Shown here: positions 54,932-63,216 of the stretch, in pieces
Layout: the number at the start of each line of letters is the position of its first letter
How positions within the stretch are numbered: the stretch's first letter is position 1
From: an uncultured Lachnospiraceae bacterium
Lineage (GTDB): Bacteria; Bacillota; Clostridia; Lachnospirales; Lachnospiraceae
Reading direction: 5' to 3'
DNA length: 64,000 nucleotides
NCBI GenBank assembly: GCA_902794095.1
Contig: CADBFZ010000006.1
Location: 1-64,000 of the forward strand
Position numbers and translations under genes: made by a program
Notes under the pieces: generated by a model
What the model was told of the DNA's origin: nothing
The model's database searches: none
Seen by the model: the letters and a program-made list of their open reading frames with translations, nothing else

Positions 54932-56052
54932 TATTTCTGAGTATAGTCTATGAATGATATGGACATATCAGCGGGTCCGCTGATTCCGTTAACTGTTCCA
55001 CTTGAAGTGTATTCCCACATGGTAAAGGCGTAAGGATAATCGGGAAGGTCTCCGTTGTTATCCAGCCATATATCCACATCCGAAAATTTGCTAAGGTCTA
55101 TTTCTTTAATAAGAAACTCTTTATCCGCATGGATCAGGCAATTGAATCCGGCAGCTTTGATGGTGTCGGCAAATGTTCTGATGATTGCGGTCTTTTCGGT
55201 CTTTGACAGTTCCTCGATTCTGGAGGTGTCATTTAATATAAAACCGATATCAATAGCTAAAGGATAAGTAACTTTATTCTCCTGAGCTACGGCAATAAGA
55301 GCTACAGCTTCTTCAGTTGCTTCCTCAACGGTAATAGCCTGGGAAGTAAAATAAAGACCTACATCAAGTCCAGCCTGATTTGCACGTGAGATATTGTCTG
55401 TATAGTAATCGTCAAGAGTTATGGTACCCGTGCCGTACCCTCTTGCACCGACTCTTACCATGACATAATCTACGCCGTCATCCCTGAGGAGTCCGAAATC
55501 AACGTAGTCATCATACTTATCTATGGTAACTCCGAGATACGATGTGACTCTGCTGTCTACGTAGTAAGCCATGTGACCGGACTGGGAAACAAGATTTGTA
55601 TAATCGTAATCATTCTTCGGAAGGTAGGGAGTTATCAGAACCCACTCTTCGGAACCGTCACGGTTAACTACGAGAGTATGTTTTCCGTCTGTTGCTTCGG
55701 GAGGCTCTCCGTTATCTTCAGATGGGCCTACAGGAGCATCCTGTTCGTCATCACCTGTTTCATCCTCTTCATCATCCGGTGCATCCGTGGGATACATGTC
55801 CCAGAAATCAAGGTCACCGGGCTTAACCTCTGTTGAAGGAGGTTCCTCGGGACGTACAACGGGACTGTCGTTTTCAGCTACCGTATCGTTAGGAACCTGA
55901 GGATTGTTATGATGGGAAGGTTTTCTGTTAGCTATGAGAACTATCACGATGATAAGAAGAACTGCAAAAGAACTCATCACCATAGCTGCAGTAAGCTGTG
56001 GCGTAATGTCTCTTTTATCGTTGTCATCGGGAAGATTCATTTTGTTGCTCAT
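54931..56052 (-). CDS. Membrane-anchored GH25-like protein, probably catalytically inactive
   Basis: 373 residues. One membrane helix (about residues 24-43) follows a charged N-terminus; residues 50-125 are a Pro/Asp/Glu-rich linker; residues about 170-373 fit a GH25 (lysozyme) domain by YVMVRVGARGYGTG, DDYYTDNISRANQAGLDVGLYF and IWLDNNGD. The catalytic acids look changed: the GIDVS motif reads GVTID (Asp to Thr) and the DxE motif reads AIDIG (Glu to Gly). It may bind peptidoglycan rather than cleave it. The ATG is four bases after rnfB, so it is the last gene of the rnf transcript. An active enzyme using other residues cannot be excluded from sequence alone. Confidence 0.8.
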   Translation of the reverse strand: MSNKMNLPDDNDKRDITPQLTAAMVMSSFAVLLIIVIVLIANRKPSHHNNPQVPNDTVAENDSPVVRPEEPPSTEVKPGDLDFWDMYPTDAPDDEEDETGDDEQDAPVGPSEDNGEPPEATDGKHTLVVNRDGSEEWVLITPYLPKNDYDYTNLVSQSGHMAYYVDSRVTSYLGVTIDKYDDYVDFGLLRDDGVDYVMVRVGARGYGTGTITLDDYYTDNISRANQAGLDVGLYFTSQAITVEEATEEAVALIAVAQENKVTYPLAIDIGFILNDTSRIEELSKTEKTAIIRTFADTIKAAGFNCLIHADKEFLIKEIDLSKFSDVDIWLDNNGDLPDYPYAFTMWEYTSSGTVNGISGPADMSISFIDYTQK

Positions 56053-56056
56053 AGTT

Positions 56057-56842
56057 TCAGATGATTATCTTCTTCGGACACTTCTCAGCACATGCGCCGC
56101 ATCCGGTACACTTCTCCTGATCGATACGTGCAAGGTTATCTGTTACGGTAACAGCACCTGCGGGACAATTTCTTACGCAAAGGCTGCATCCGATACATCC
56201 TGCAGAGCACACCTTCATAACTTCGGGTCCCTTTGCATGTGATGAACATGCAACAATGTGCTTAGCGTCATAAGGGACGAGGCTGATAAGCTTTCTGGGA
56301 CATACTGCTACGCACTTTCCGCAGGCTTTACATGCTTCCTTATCAACTACTGCGATTCCGTTTACTACATGGATTGCATCGAAGGGACATACGGATACGC
56401 ATGTACCACCACCGAGGCATCCCTCTCTACAAGCCTTGGGTCCGCCTGCGGGTACGAAATCAACTACGCGGCAATCTTTGGGTCCTACATATTCGTAGTT
56501 CTCCTGAGCCTTTTCGCAATCGCCGGCACATGCAACGAAAGCAACCTGCTTAACGCTTCCCGCTGATTCGGTTCCCATAATCTTAGCAACCTTATCTCCT
56601 ACTTCAGCACCTCCTACGGGACAGCCGTTTACGGGAGCTTCGCCTTTTACGATTGCTGTGGCTAGACCGGAACATCCGGGATATCCGCAGCCTCCGCAGT
56701 TATTTCCGGGAAGAGCAGCCAAAACCTTCTCTTCTCTTTCATCTACTTTTACTTTGAAAATAATACCGGCAGCGCCAAGGAACAATCCTACGAATATTCC
56801 GACGCATGCTGTACATAATGCAGCTGTTAATACTCCTGCCAT
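56057..56842 (-). CDS. rnfB: Rnf complex subunit RnfB (ferredoxin-binding iron-sulfur protein)
   Basis: 261 residues. One N-terminal membrane helix is followed by CGGCGYPGC ... CP, a cluster-binding domain, and then four ferredoxin-like Cys sets (CREGC...CVSVCP, CKACGKCVAVCP, CIGCSLCVRNCP, CTGCGACAEKCP). RnfB accepts electrons from reduced ferredoxin at the membrane. It lies 13 bases after rnfA. GGGGAAAG precedes the ATG. Confidence 0.97.
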   Translation of the reverse strand: MAGVLTAALCTACVGIFVGLFLGAAGIIFKVKVDEREEKVLAALPGNNCGGCGYPGCSGLATAIVKGEAPVNGCPVGGAEVGDKVAKIMGTESAGSVKQVAFVACAGDCEKAQENYEYVGPKDCRVVDFVPAGGPKACREGCLGGGTCVSVCPFDAIHVVNGIAVVDKEACKACGKCVAVCPRKLISLVPYDAKHIVACSSHAKGPEVMKVCSAGCIGCSLCVRNCPAGAVTVTDNLARIDQEKCTGCGACAEKCPKKIII

Positions 56843-56855
56843 TTCTTTCCCCTTT

Positions 56856-57440
56856 TTAAAGAAGTCCTGAGAATCCCCAGAAAGCTATTGCCATAAGACC
56901 TGCGGTGAGCAGAACTATAGGCATTCCTTTGAAGGGACCGGGAACTTCGGTATATTCCATCTTCTCTCTGATACCGGCTAAGATCACAATTGCGATGGTA
57001 AATCCAAGTGCTGTTCCGAAACCGTTAACAACACCTTTTAAGATTCCATAATCTTTCTGAACATTACTTACGGCAACACCGAGAACTGCGCAGTTGGTGG
57101 TGATGAGAGGAAGATAAACACCCAGTGCTTTGTAAAGTGAAGGGATCATCTTCTTAAGGAACATCTCAACAAACTGAACAAGTGCTGCAATGACGAGTAT
57201 GAATACGATCGTCTGAAGATATGTAATGTTAAGCGGTACAAGAATGAGCTTGTATAATGCACCCGCTACAAAACTTGCAAGGGTTATGACGAAGATAACC
57301 GCGGTTCCCATTCCGGCTGCAGTTTTGATCTTTCTCGAAACACCGAGGAAAGGACAAAGGCCGAGGAACTGGCTCAAGACTACGTTAGAAACAAGTGATG
57401 AGCCTACGAGCAAAAGGAGCATGTCTTTAAATCCGTCCAT
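56856..57440 (-). CDS. rnfA: Rnf complex membrane subunit RnfA
   Basis: 194 residues, six predicted membrane helices. Characteristic segments are SNVVLSQFLGLCPFLGVS near the N-terminus and LPLITTNCAVLGVA in the middle; conserved Cys residues in these two helices bind an iron-sulfur cluster with RnfE in the family. AGGAGG before the ATG lies in the end of rnfE. Confidence 0.97.
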   Translation of the reverse strand: MDGFKDMLLLLVGSSLVSNVVLSQFLGLCPFLGVSRKIKTAAGMGTAVIFVITLASFVAGALYKLILVPLNITYLQTIVFILVIAALVQFVEMFLKKMIPSLYKALGVYLPLITTNCAVLGVAVSNVQKDYGILKGVVNGFGTALGFTIAIVILAGIREKMEYTEVPGPFKGMPIVLLTAGLMAIAFWGFSGLL

Positions 57441-57442
57441 AT

Positions 57443-58426
57443 TTATTTCCTCCTTTTGCCTTTATTTTTCTTCTTGTTATTGTTGCTATTTGACTGATTA
57501 TTCTTCGGAGCTTCTTCAGTCTTGGTTTCTTCTGATTCTTCTTCAGATGCTTTATCTTCTTTAACTTCTTCCTTCGGAGCTTCTTCTGCTTTTTCTTCTT
57601 CAGCAGGCTCTTCTGCCTTAGTTTCTTCTTTTACTTCTTCAGCTTTAGGCTCTTCTTTCTCAGGCTTCTTAACTTCAGGCTTTTCTTCAGTCTTTTCTTC
57701 AGTCTTCTCTTCGTTTTTCTTTTCAACCTTATCTTCAGCCTTCTTCTCAGCCTTTGAGCATCCCTTAGCTTCGGGACATCCCATGCAGTTCATTCCGCAT
57801 CCGGATCCTATCTTGGAAGTATCCTTACCCTTAGCTTCCATCTTCGCTTTGATGAAGTTCTGGATTGCTACGAGTGCTGCGAGGACGAAGAATGCACCGG
57901 GTGCCAGGACGAAGATTGTTACACCGTACTCTTCAGGAAGAACTCTGGTCCCGAAGAATGTTCCGCTTCCGATAAACTCTCTGAAGATACCGAGAAGTGT
58001 AAGAGCTGCGGTAAATCCGAGTCCCATTCCCAGTCCGTCGAAAAGTGATGGAATAGGAGGATTGTGATATGCGTAACTCTCGGCACGACCGAGGATGATA
58101 CAGTTAACAACGATAAGAGGAATGTAAATGCCAAGGGACTGATTAAGTGAAGGCAGATATGCTTCCAAAAGGAGCTGCACCATCGTAACGAATGAAGCTA
58201 CGATAACGATGAATGCAGGTATTCTGACCTTGTCCGGTATTACTTTTCTCAGAAGAGAGATAAATAAGTTACTGAGTGCAAGAACCGCACAAGTCGTAAG
58301 TCCCATTCCAAGTCCGTTGATAGCGGATGTGGTTACCGCAAGGGTAGGACACATTCCGAGTGTAAGGACAAAGGTGGGATTTTCTTTGATTATTCCGTTA
58401 TAAAGGCGCTCACTTATCTGTTTCAT
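57443..58426 (-). CDS. rnfE: Rnf complex membrane subunit RnfE with Cys-rich and charged C-terminal tail
   Basis: 327 residues, against about 200 for most RnfE. Residues 1-200 hold the six helices and family motifs (NPTFVLTLGMCPTLAVT, IPLIVVNCIILGRAE). The tail starts near 205 with a Cys cluster (C-x3-C-x2-C-x5-C in CGMNCMGCPEAKGC), then about 90 residues made almost only of Lys, Glu, Ala and Pro (repeated EEKTEEK and KEEVKE-like units), and ends in an Asn/Lys-rich stretch. The core passes electrons across the membrane with RnfA. The tail is cytoplasmic if the usual topology holds; its role is unknown. Its ATG follows the rnfG stop without a gap (TAAATG). Confidence 0.95.
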   Translation of the reverse strand: MKQISERLYNGIIKENPTFVLTLGMCPTLAVTTSAINGLGMGLTTCAVLALSNLFISLLRKVIPDKVRIPAFIVIVASFVTMVQLLLEAYLPSLNQSLGIYIPLIVVNCIILGRAESYAYHNPPIPSLFDGLGMGLGFTAALTLLGIFREFIGSGTFFGTRVLPEEYGVTIFVLAPGAFFVLAALVAIQNFIKAKMEAKGKDTSKIGSGCGMNCMGCPEAKGCSKAEKKAEDKVEKKNEEKTEEKTEEKPEVKKPEKEEPKAEEVKEETKAEEPAEEEKAEEAPKEEVKEDKASEEESEETKTEEAPKNNQSNSNNNKKKNKGKRRK

Positions 58427-59059
58427 TTAAGTGTCCCCCTTCACAGGATTTATCTCATTACTGACTTCAAGAGCGGCATTGATCATGTTAACGAATGCCT
58501 TAGTAGTAATGGTTGCTCCGCTGATGGCATCGATCTCATCCTCGGATGTTTTACCTGTTTTTGTATAAGTAATTTCAGCTACGTTAAGGTTGTGGATCTG
58601 AGGTACGATAACGCTCTCCGCTCTCATACCGAGTCCTGCGGTCTCACCGATCTCAAGGATCGAGATTCCTCTTAATACACCGTCAGCGGATATGCCGCAC
58701 ATGATACGGATATCTCCGCCGTAACCTTCTGCTGATGTAACTTCGATTGCATAACCTGCAAGGCTTCCGTCAGCGGTAAGTGCGGTGTAGATGTTGCCGA
58801 CTGTGATTCCGTTTTGTTTTAGCTCAGCTGCAAGTGTTTCTGAAATAACCGCGTCCGACAAAACAAAACTTGCAACAGGTGCAAAACCTTCCTCATCGGG
58901 AAATACTGCTTTGCAGCTTTCGGTAATGGCAAGTTCTTTCTGATGAGCGATGGGCTCTTTGGTAAGCTCATAGATTCCGCCGAGGCAAAGGCCTGCGACG
59001 AGAGTGATTATTATAAGTACAAACGCATCTTTGGCTGCTGCTACATAATCATTATTCAT
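58427..59059 (-). CDS. rnfG: Rnf complex FMN-binding subunit RnfG
   Basis: 210 residues. One N-terminal membrane helix precedes an extracytoplasmic FMN-binding domain. The SGATITTKAF motif near residue 184 carries the threonine to which FMN is linked by a phosphoester bond in this family. One base overlap with rnfD (TGATG). Confidence 0.97.
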   Translation of the reverse strand: MNNDYVAAAKDAFVLIIITLVAGLCLGGIYELTKEPIAHQKELAITESCKAVFPDEEGFAPVASFVLSDAVISETLAAELKQNGITVGNIYTALTADGSLAGYAIEVTSAEGYGGDIRIMCGISADGVLRGISILEIGETAGLGMRAESVIVPQIHNLNVAEITYTKTGKTSEDEIDAISGATITTKAFVNMINAALEVSNEINPVKGDT

Positions 59060-60006
59060 CAGTTCTTACCTCCTTTCCTAAACTCGGAAGGACTTATTCC
59101 GAAAGGAACGGGAACCGTGAATTTATCGATCAGAGGTACAAGGCAGTTTCCGAAGATGATGGCATAAGAAACACCCTCGGCGGAAGGTCCGAAGACTCTG
59201 AAGATACCTGTTAAGATACCGAGGAAGATTCCAAAGACAATCTGTCCCTTTGCCGATGTGGGTCTTGTTACATAATCGGTTGCCATGAAGAATGCACCGA
59301 GCATAAGTCCGCCGCCTGCAAGGTGTGCTGCGATAAATGCGGGATCTGCTCCGTGTCCTCCGAAGATTACCAAGAATACTACAAAAGAAAGAATGTAGCT
59401 TGCGGGAATCTTAAGATCGATGACTCCGCAAAGCAGCATGATGATCGCACCGATGAGAATTGCAATCATGCTGGTCTCACCGATGGTTCCGGGAATGGAA
59501 CCTAAGATCATGTTCTTAACGTTAACAGCCTCTCCTGCTTTGAGAAGCGCAAGGGGAGTTGCTCCGGTGTAGCAATCTGTATCAAAAGAAGTCATTGCTA
59601 CGGGAAAAGAGATCAGCAAAAAGCATCTTCCTGCAAGTGCGGGATTCATGAAGTTCTTACCGATTCCTCCGAAGAGCTCTTTAACTACGATTATCGCAAA
59701 TGCTGAACCGAGAGCTGCTTGCCACAGAGGAATTGATACCGGAAGATTCAGTGCAAGCAAAAGTCCGGTAACACATGCAGAGAGGTCGTCGACTCTTATT
59801 TTCTTTTTTGCGATAAGTGCAAATACTACTTCTGATAAAACTGCGGATCCTACACAGACGATACAGACAAACAAAGCTCTGATACCGAAATTGTAGATTC
59901 CGTATCCGAACGCGGGCATAAGGGCTAAGATCACGGTCAGCATGATCAGCTGTGTCGTCGCCGCGCTCCTTATATGTGGATTGGATGATACCTTAGGAAG
60001 ACTCAT
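59059..60006 (-). CDS. rnfD: Rnf complex membrane subunit RnfD
   Basis: 315 residues, about nine membrane helices. The segment MATDYVTRPTSAKGQ near residue 240 is the RnfD/NqrB signature containing the conserved Thr for covalent flavin. AGAAGGA precedes the ATG, 21 bases after rnfC. In the complex it helps couple electron flow to Na+ or H+ export; the ion used here cannot be read from sequence. Confidence 0.97.
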   Translation of the reverse strand: MSLPKVSSNPHIRSAATTQLIMLTVILALMPAFGYGIYNFGIRALFVCIVCVGSAVLSEVVFALIAKKKIRVDDLSACVTGLLLALNLPVSIPLWQAALGSAFAIIVVKELFGGIGKNFMNPALAGRCFLLISFPVAMTSFDTDCYTGATPLALLKAGEAVNVKNMILGSIPGTIGETSMIAILIGAIIMLLCGVIDLKIPASYILSFVVFLVIFGGHGADPAFIAAHLAGGGLMLGAFFMATDYVTRPTSAKGQIVFGIFLGILTGIFRVFGPSAEGVSYAIIFGNCLVPLIDKFTVPVPFGISPSEFRKGGKN

Positions 60007-60027
60007 ATATGTATCCTTCTCTGGAAT

Positions 60028-61344
60028 TTATTTTTTACGCTTTGCAAGTTCCATTTTTCTCATGGATTTGATGTTCTGGGTAAGAGGCTGTTTTGCGGGA
60101 CATGCATATGAGCAACATCCGCACTCGCAACATTCCATACCGCCGTGAGCAACAAAGGCCTCATTGTCATGAGCTTCAACCATGTCGGAGAGCTTACCGG
60201 GCATAAGACCTGCGGGACAGGCTTCGACGCATCTCGAACAATTGATGCAGGGTGTGGTCTCACTTTCCGCAACCTGGTCTTCTTTGAAAGCAAGAAGTGC
60301 GGTTGATGTCTTGGTTACGGGAACATCGGTGGTAAACATTGCAAATCCCATCATGGGACCGCCGCAGATGATCTTGCCGGGCTTTACTTTGAATCCGCCC
60401 TTCTGATCGATGAGCTCGGTATAAGACATTCCGCAGGGAACTCTCATATTGCCGGGGCTTCTTACGGCATCACCGCTTATGGTTACGATTCTCTCCATAA
60501 GAGGCTTACCGTTTACTACGGCATTATAAATCGCGCAGATTGTATCTACATTATTAACAATGCAACCTACGTCTGCGGGAAGCATCTTGGAATTAACCTT
60601 TCTGCCCGTCGTTGCAAAGATAAGCTGTCTCTCTGCACCCTGAGGGTACTTGGTCTTTAATTCCTTAACACTTATGATGGTATCTTTCTTCGTGAGCTTA
60701 GTCAGATGGCCGATACACTCGGGTTTATTGTCCTCGACACCGATTATTCCGTGCGCATCCGGGAAAAGAGAGAGCATAATACGAAGTCCCTCTACAACCT
60801 TCTCACCTTCTTCGATGATCCTTCGATAATCGGAAGTAAGGTAAGGCTCACACTCTGCACAGTTGGCGATAATGTAGTCGATCTTATCGGGCTCTTTGGG
60901 TGAGAGCTTAACACTTGTAGGGAAGCCCGCACCGCCCATTCCGACGATTCCGGCCTTAGCAATCCTTGCGATGATCTCATCTCTGGAAAGCTCGGTCCAG
61001 TCGTTAACGGCATCATACTCGACTTCATTAAAGAGACCATCATTTTCAATAATTATGCTCTCTACCATGTCGCCTGTGGCCACTCTTCTTTTTTCAATAT
61101 TTTTGACTATTCCTGAAACGGATGAATAGACGGGTGCCGAAACAAATCCGCCTGCTTCAGCGATCATCTGGCCCCTTAAGATAAGATCCCCTTTTTTAAC
61201 AAGAGGTTTGGCGGGAGCTCCTATATGCTGGCTTAAAGGATATACCATCTCCTCACCGGGTACCGCATCGACTATCGGTTTGTCCTTGGAGAGGTCCTTG
61301 CCGTCATAAGGGTGAATTCCGCCCTTAAAAGTAAATTTTGCCAT
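60028..61344 (-). CDS. rnfC: Rnf complex NADH-oxidoreductase subunit RnfC
   Basis: 438 residues from the ATG at 61342-61344 (AGGGG six bases upstream); a longer reading adds five residues upstream. The N-terminus MAKFTFKGGIHPYDGK is typical. The FMN/NADH-binding region includes GMGGAGFPTSVKL near residue 140, and two ferredoxin-type sets occur near the C-terminus (CINCSRCVEACP and CCECGCCSYACP). RnfC docks at the cytoplasmic face and exchanges electrons with NAD+. It heads the order C-D-G-E-A-B. Confidence 0.97.
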   Translation of the reverse strand: MAKFTFKGGIHPYDGKDLSKDKPIVDAVPGEEMVYPLSQHIGAPAKPLVKKGDLILRGQMIAEAGGFVSAPVYSSVSGIVKNIEKRRVATGDMVESIIIENDGLFNEVEYDAVNDWTELSRDEIIARIAKAGIVGMGGAGFPTSVKLSPKEPDKIDYIIANCAECEPYLTSDYRRIIEEGEKVVEGLRIMLSLFPDAHGIIGVEDNKPECIGHLTKLTKKDTIISVKELKTKYPQGAERQLIFATTGRKVNSKMLPADVGCIVNNVDTICAIYNAVVNGKPLMERIVTISGDAVRSPGNMRVPCGMSYTELIDQKGGFKVKPGKIICGGPMMGFAMFTTDVPVTKTSTALLAFKEDQVAESETTPCINCSRCVEACPAGLMPGKLSDMVEAHDNEAFVAHGGMECCECGCCSYACPAKQPLTQNIKSMRKMELAKRKK

Positions 61345-61382
61345 TTCTATCCCCTGCAAAACTGTTTTTTATATACAGATTT

Positions 61383-61411
61383 ACTATACTCCATATGGGG
61401 CTATATTTCCA
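61383..61411 (-). promoter_or_regulatory. Candidate promoter of the rnf operon
   Basis: TATAGT (61383-61388) with a weak -35 TGGAAA (61406-61411), 17-base spacer, minus strand, about 38 bases before rnfC. The palindromes CTATGGAAATATAG and CCATATGG overlap it and could be an operator. Confidence 0.42.
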
Positions 61412-61461
61412 TAGCACGATGAGGAATTTGATATAGAAAAAAGAGATTTTTTAACTTGTAT

Positions 61462-61491
61462 TTAAACTCCTGTCAGTGTAAATTTTATAAT
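61462..61491 (+). promoter_or_regulatory. Candidate promoter of the secreted-protein pair
   Basis: A perfect TATAAT (61486-61491) with a poor -35 (TTAAAC, 18-base spacer) on the plus strand, 28 bases before the ATG at 61520. Confidence 0.4.
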
Positions 61492-61519
61492 GATGTTTAT
61501 ATCTTATGGAGGGTAAAAA

Positions 61520-62296
61520 ATGAATAAGACTATTTCTAAAATTCTAATCGGCATTTCTGCGATTTTCGCAGCCGGACTGCTCAGTTTCGTTCCCGGTAAA
61601 ACAGCAAAGGCAGCTGCATATGCATTTCAGCCGACAACATCAACAGTTGAAGTTGTAGTTGATGGCAATTATCAGTCCAACATCACTAACGCTACTATCA
61701 ATTGGTCAATACCCGGAGTCAATCCTCAAACTGATTATTTGGATGACGCAGATTCTCAAGTTATGGGTATTATGATTGAATCCGGAGTGGGATATGCAAT
61801 TATTGCACAGGTTGTATTTGATCAGTCCATTAATGTTACAGGAAATTGTTCTGTAAGTTATTCGTTCGCATATGCAGGAACAAATTATTCAGGCACCATT
61901 TCTCTTATAAATCTTAGTAATTATGATTTCGAAGGATATATTACAGTTTATTACTCAGACCTTGATAATGGCGGAAGTGAATTTTCAAGAGCCATCAATG
62001 CTAAAGTCAACGACATCGACATGGCTTTCAAAGGACTTAATCCTGACGGAACCGTTAATGAGACCAAGACCGTTGAGTATAACTACAACGGAGCCATCAG
62101 CGAAAAGATCATCGCTAAGCTTGCTCAGGCTGAGGGTGTAACCCTTCTCTATACTTTCGAGTATGAAGGTTATGTATTCACCTCAGTTATCTCTTCTGAG
62201 GATGCTGCCAAGATCTTCTCACAAGATATCCCCTGGTATGGCCCCTGCTACATCGCAAGCAACTGCCCCACCGTTATGGTTGGAGTAGCTGAATAA
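61520..62296 (+). CDS. Secreted protein of unknown function, paralogue A
   Basis: 258 residues. A signal peptide (MNKTISKILIGISAIFAAGLL, cleavage likely after KAA near residue 33) is followed by a beta-rich middle region (YSFAYAGTNYSGTISL) and a conserved C-terminal module of about 105 residues with FEYEGYVFTSVIS, IPWYGPCYIASNCPTVMVGV and two Cys that could form a disulfide. No known family was recognised. GGAGGG precedes the ATG. The C-terminal module is nearly the same as in the next gene while the middle differs. Probably exported; no anchor is seen. Confidence 0.8.
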   Translation: MNKTISKILIGISAIFAAGLLSFVPGKTAKAAAYAFQPTTSTVEVVVDGNYQSNITNATINWSIPGVNPQTDYLDDADSQVMGIMIESGVGYAIIAQVVFDQSINVTGNCSVSYSFAYAGTNYSGTISLINLSNYDFEGYITVYYSDLDNGGSEFSRAINAKVNDIDMAFKGLNPDGTVNETKTVEYNYNGAISEKIIAKLAQAEGVTLLYTFEYEGYVFTSVISSEDAAKIFSQDIPWYGPCYIASNCPTVMVGVAE

Positions 62297-62323
62297 AAAA
62301 TTTTTCTTATGGAGGGTAATTTA

Positions 62324-63079
62324 ATGAAATTCAAAGTATCAAAAATTCTTATTGGTATTTCCGCTCTTGTTGTTGCGGGAATAATGTGTGTTGTACCTTT
62401 TAGCAAGGTTAAGGCTGAACAGGCATCTTGTGCAATCCAAGTCCACACACCCACAGCGCCAGCATATACAATTCCGGGAAATGCCGTTTTCACTTTCGAA
62501 GGTACCGGATCGGCTATAAATGTTTTCAACCACTTTGATCTTCATCAGAATCCCTATAATCAATATGATATAGACGCAATGTCAGCATTTAATGGTAATT
62601 TGCCCGCTTCAGCAACTTGCAATGTAGAATTCAGCTTCACATTTGAGGGTATTGCGTATTATGGAAATATTGGATTAACTAATTATGGTACTAACTTTCA
62701 TCCCGCATCCCCTTTAGCTTTATCTCAATTCGTTGACACCAGAGATTTGTACGGTGTTCAGGCATTTGGAAGAGCAATCAACGAAAAGGTCAATGAGATT
62801 GATATGGCTTTCAACGGACACAACGCTGACGGAACCGTTAACGAGACCAAGACCGTTGAGTACAACTACAACTATGCAATCAACGAGAAGATCATTGAGA
62901 AGCTCGCTCAGGCTGACGGTGTAACTCTTCTCTACACCTTCGAGTATGAAGGTTATGTTTTCACCTCTGCGATCACTTCCGAAGATGCTGCTAAGATCTT
63001 CTCCAAGGATATCCCCTGGTACGGACCTTGCTACATTGCAAGCAACTGCCCCACCGTTATGGTAGGTGTTGCTAACTAA
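62324..63079 (+). CDS. Secreted protein of unknown function, paralogue B
   Basis: 251 residues from the ATG at 62324, which has GGAGGG at the same distance as paralogue A; a reading five codons longer would start inside this ribosome binding site. It has a signal peptide (MKFKVSKILIGISALVVAG), a middle region different from paralogue A (FSFTFEGIAYYGNIGL, PASPLALSQF), and the shared C-terminal module from INEKVNEIDMAF to NCPTVMVGVAN. The gap to paralogue A is 27 bases, and a terminator follows. Function unknown. Confidence 0.8.
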   Translation: MKFKVSKILIGISALVVAGIMCVVPFSKVKAEQASCAIQVHTPTAPAYTIPGNAVFTFEGTGSAINVFNHFDLHQNPYNQYDIDAMSAFNGNLPASATCNVEFSFTFEGIAYYGNIGLTNYGTNFHPASPLALSQFVDTRDLYGVQAFGRAINEKVNEIDMAFNGHNADGTVNETKTVEYNYNYAINEKIIEKLAQADGVTLLYTFEYEGYVFTSAITSEDAAKIFSKDIPWYGPCYIASNCPTVMVGVAN

Positions 63080-63103
63080 TCCTAATAGTAACTATGTTAA
63101 ATG

Positions 63104-63136
63104 CCTTCTCCGAGCAAATCGGGGAAGGTATTTTTT
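63104..63136 (+). terminator. Intrinsic terminator of the secreted-protein pair
   Basis: CCTTCTCCGA pairs with TCGGGGAAGG (one T-G pair) around GCAAA, followed by TATTTTTT. It lies 24 bases after the stop of paralogue B. Confidence 0.92.
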
Positions 63137-63147
63137 GTGCCATATAA

Positions 63148-63176
63148 TTGATAAAAAGTGGCAGTTTTGGTATGAT
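63148..63176 (+). promoter_or_regulatory. Promoter of the YprB-like gene
   Basis: TTGATA (63148-63153), 17-base spacer, TATGAT (63171-63176), about 34 bases of leader before the ATG at 63217. Confidence 0.6.
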
Positions 63177-63216
63177 TTGAGATAGTGTAATCACCATTTT
63201 CTGTTAAGAGGCGATC

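Noticed and set aside
57460..57760. Tandem DNA repeat (CTTCTT-type) as a mobile or CRISPR-like array
   Set aside because: It is the codon-level result of the Lys/Glu-rich RnfE tail, with no spacer structure.
57522..58067. Serine-rich plus-strand frame opposite rnfE
   Set aside because: It mirrors the Lys/Glu-rich tail codons (GAA/GAG read backwards as Ser/Phe); not a real gene.
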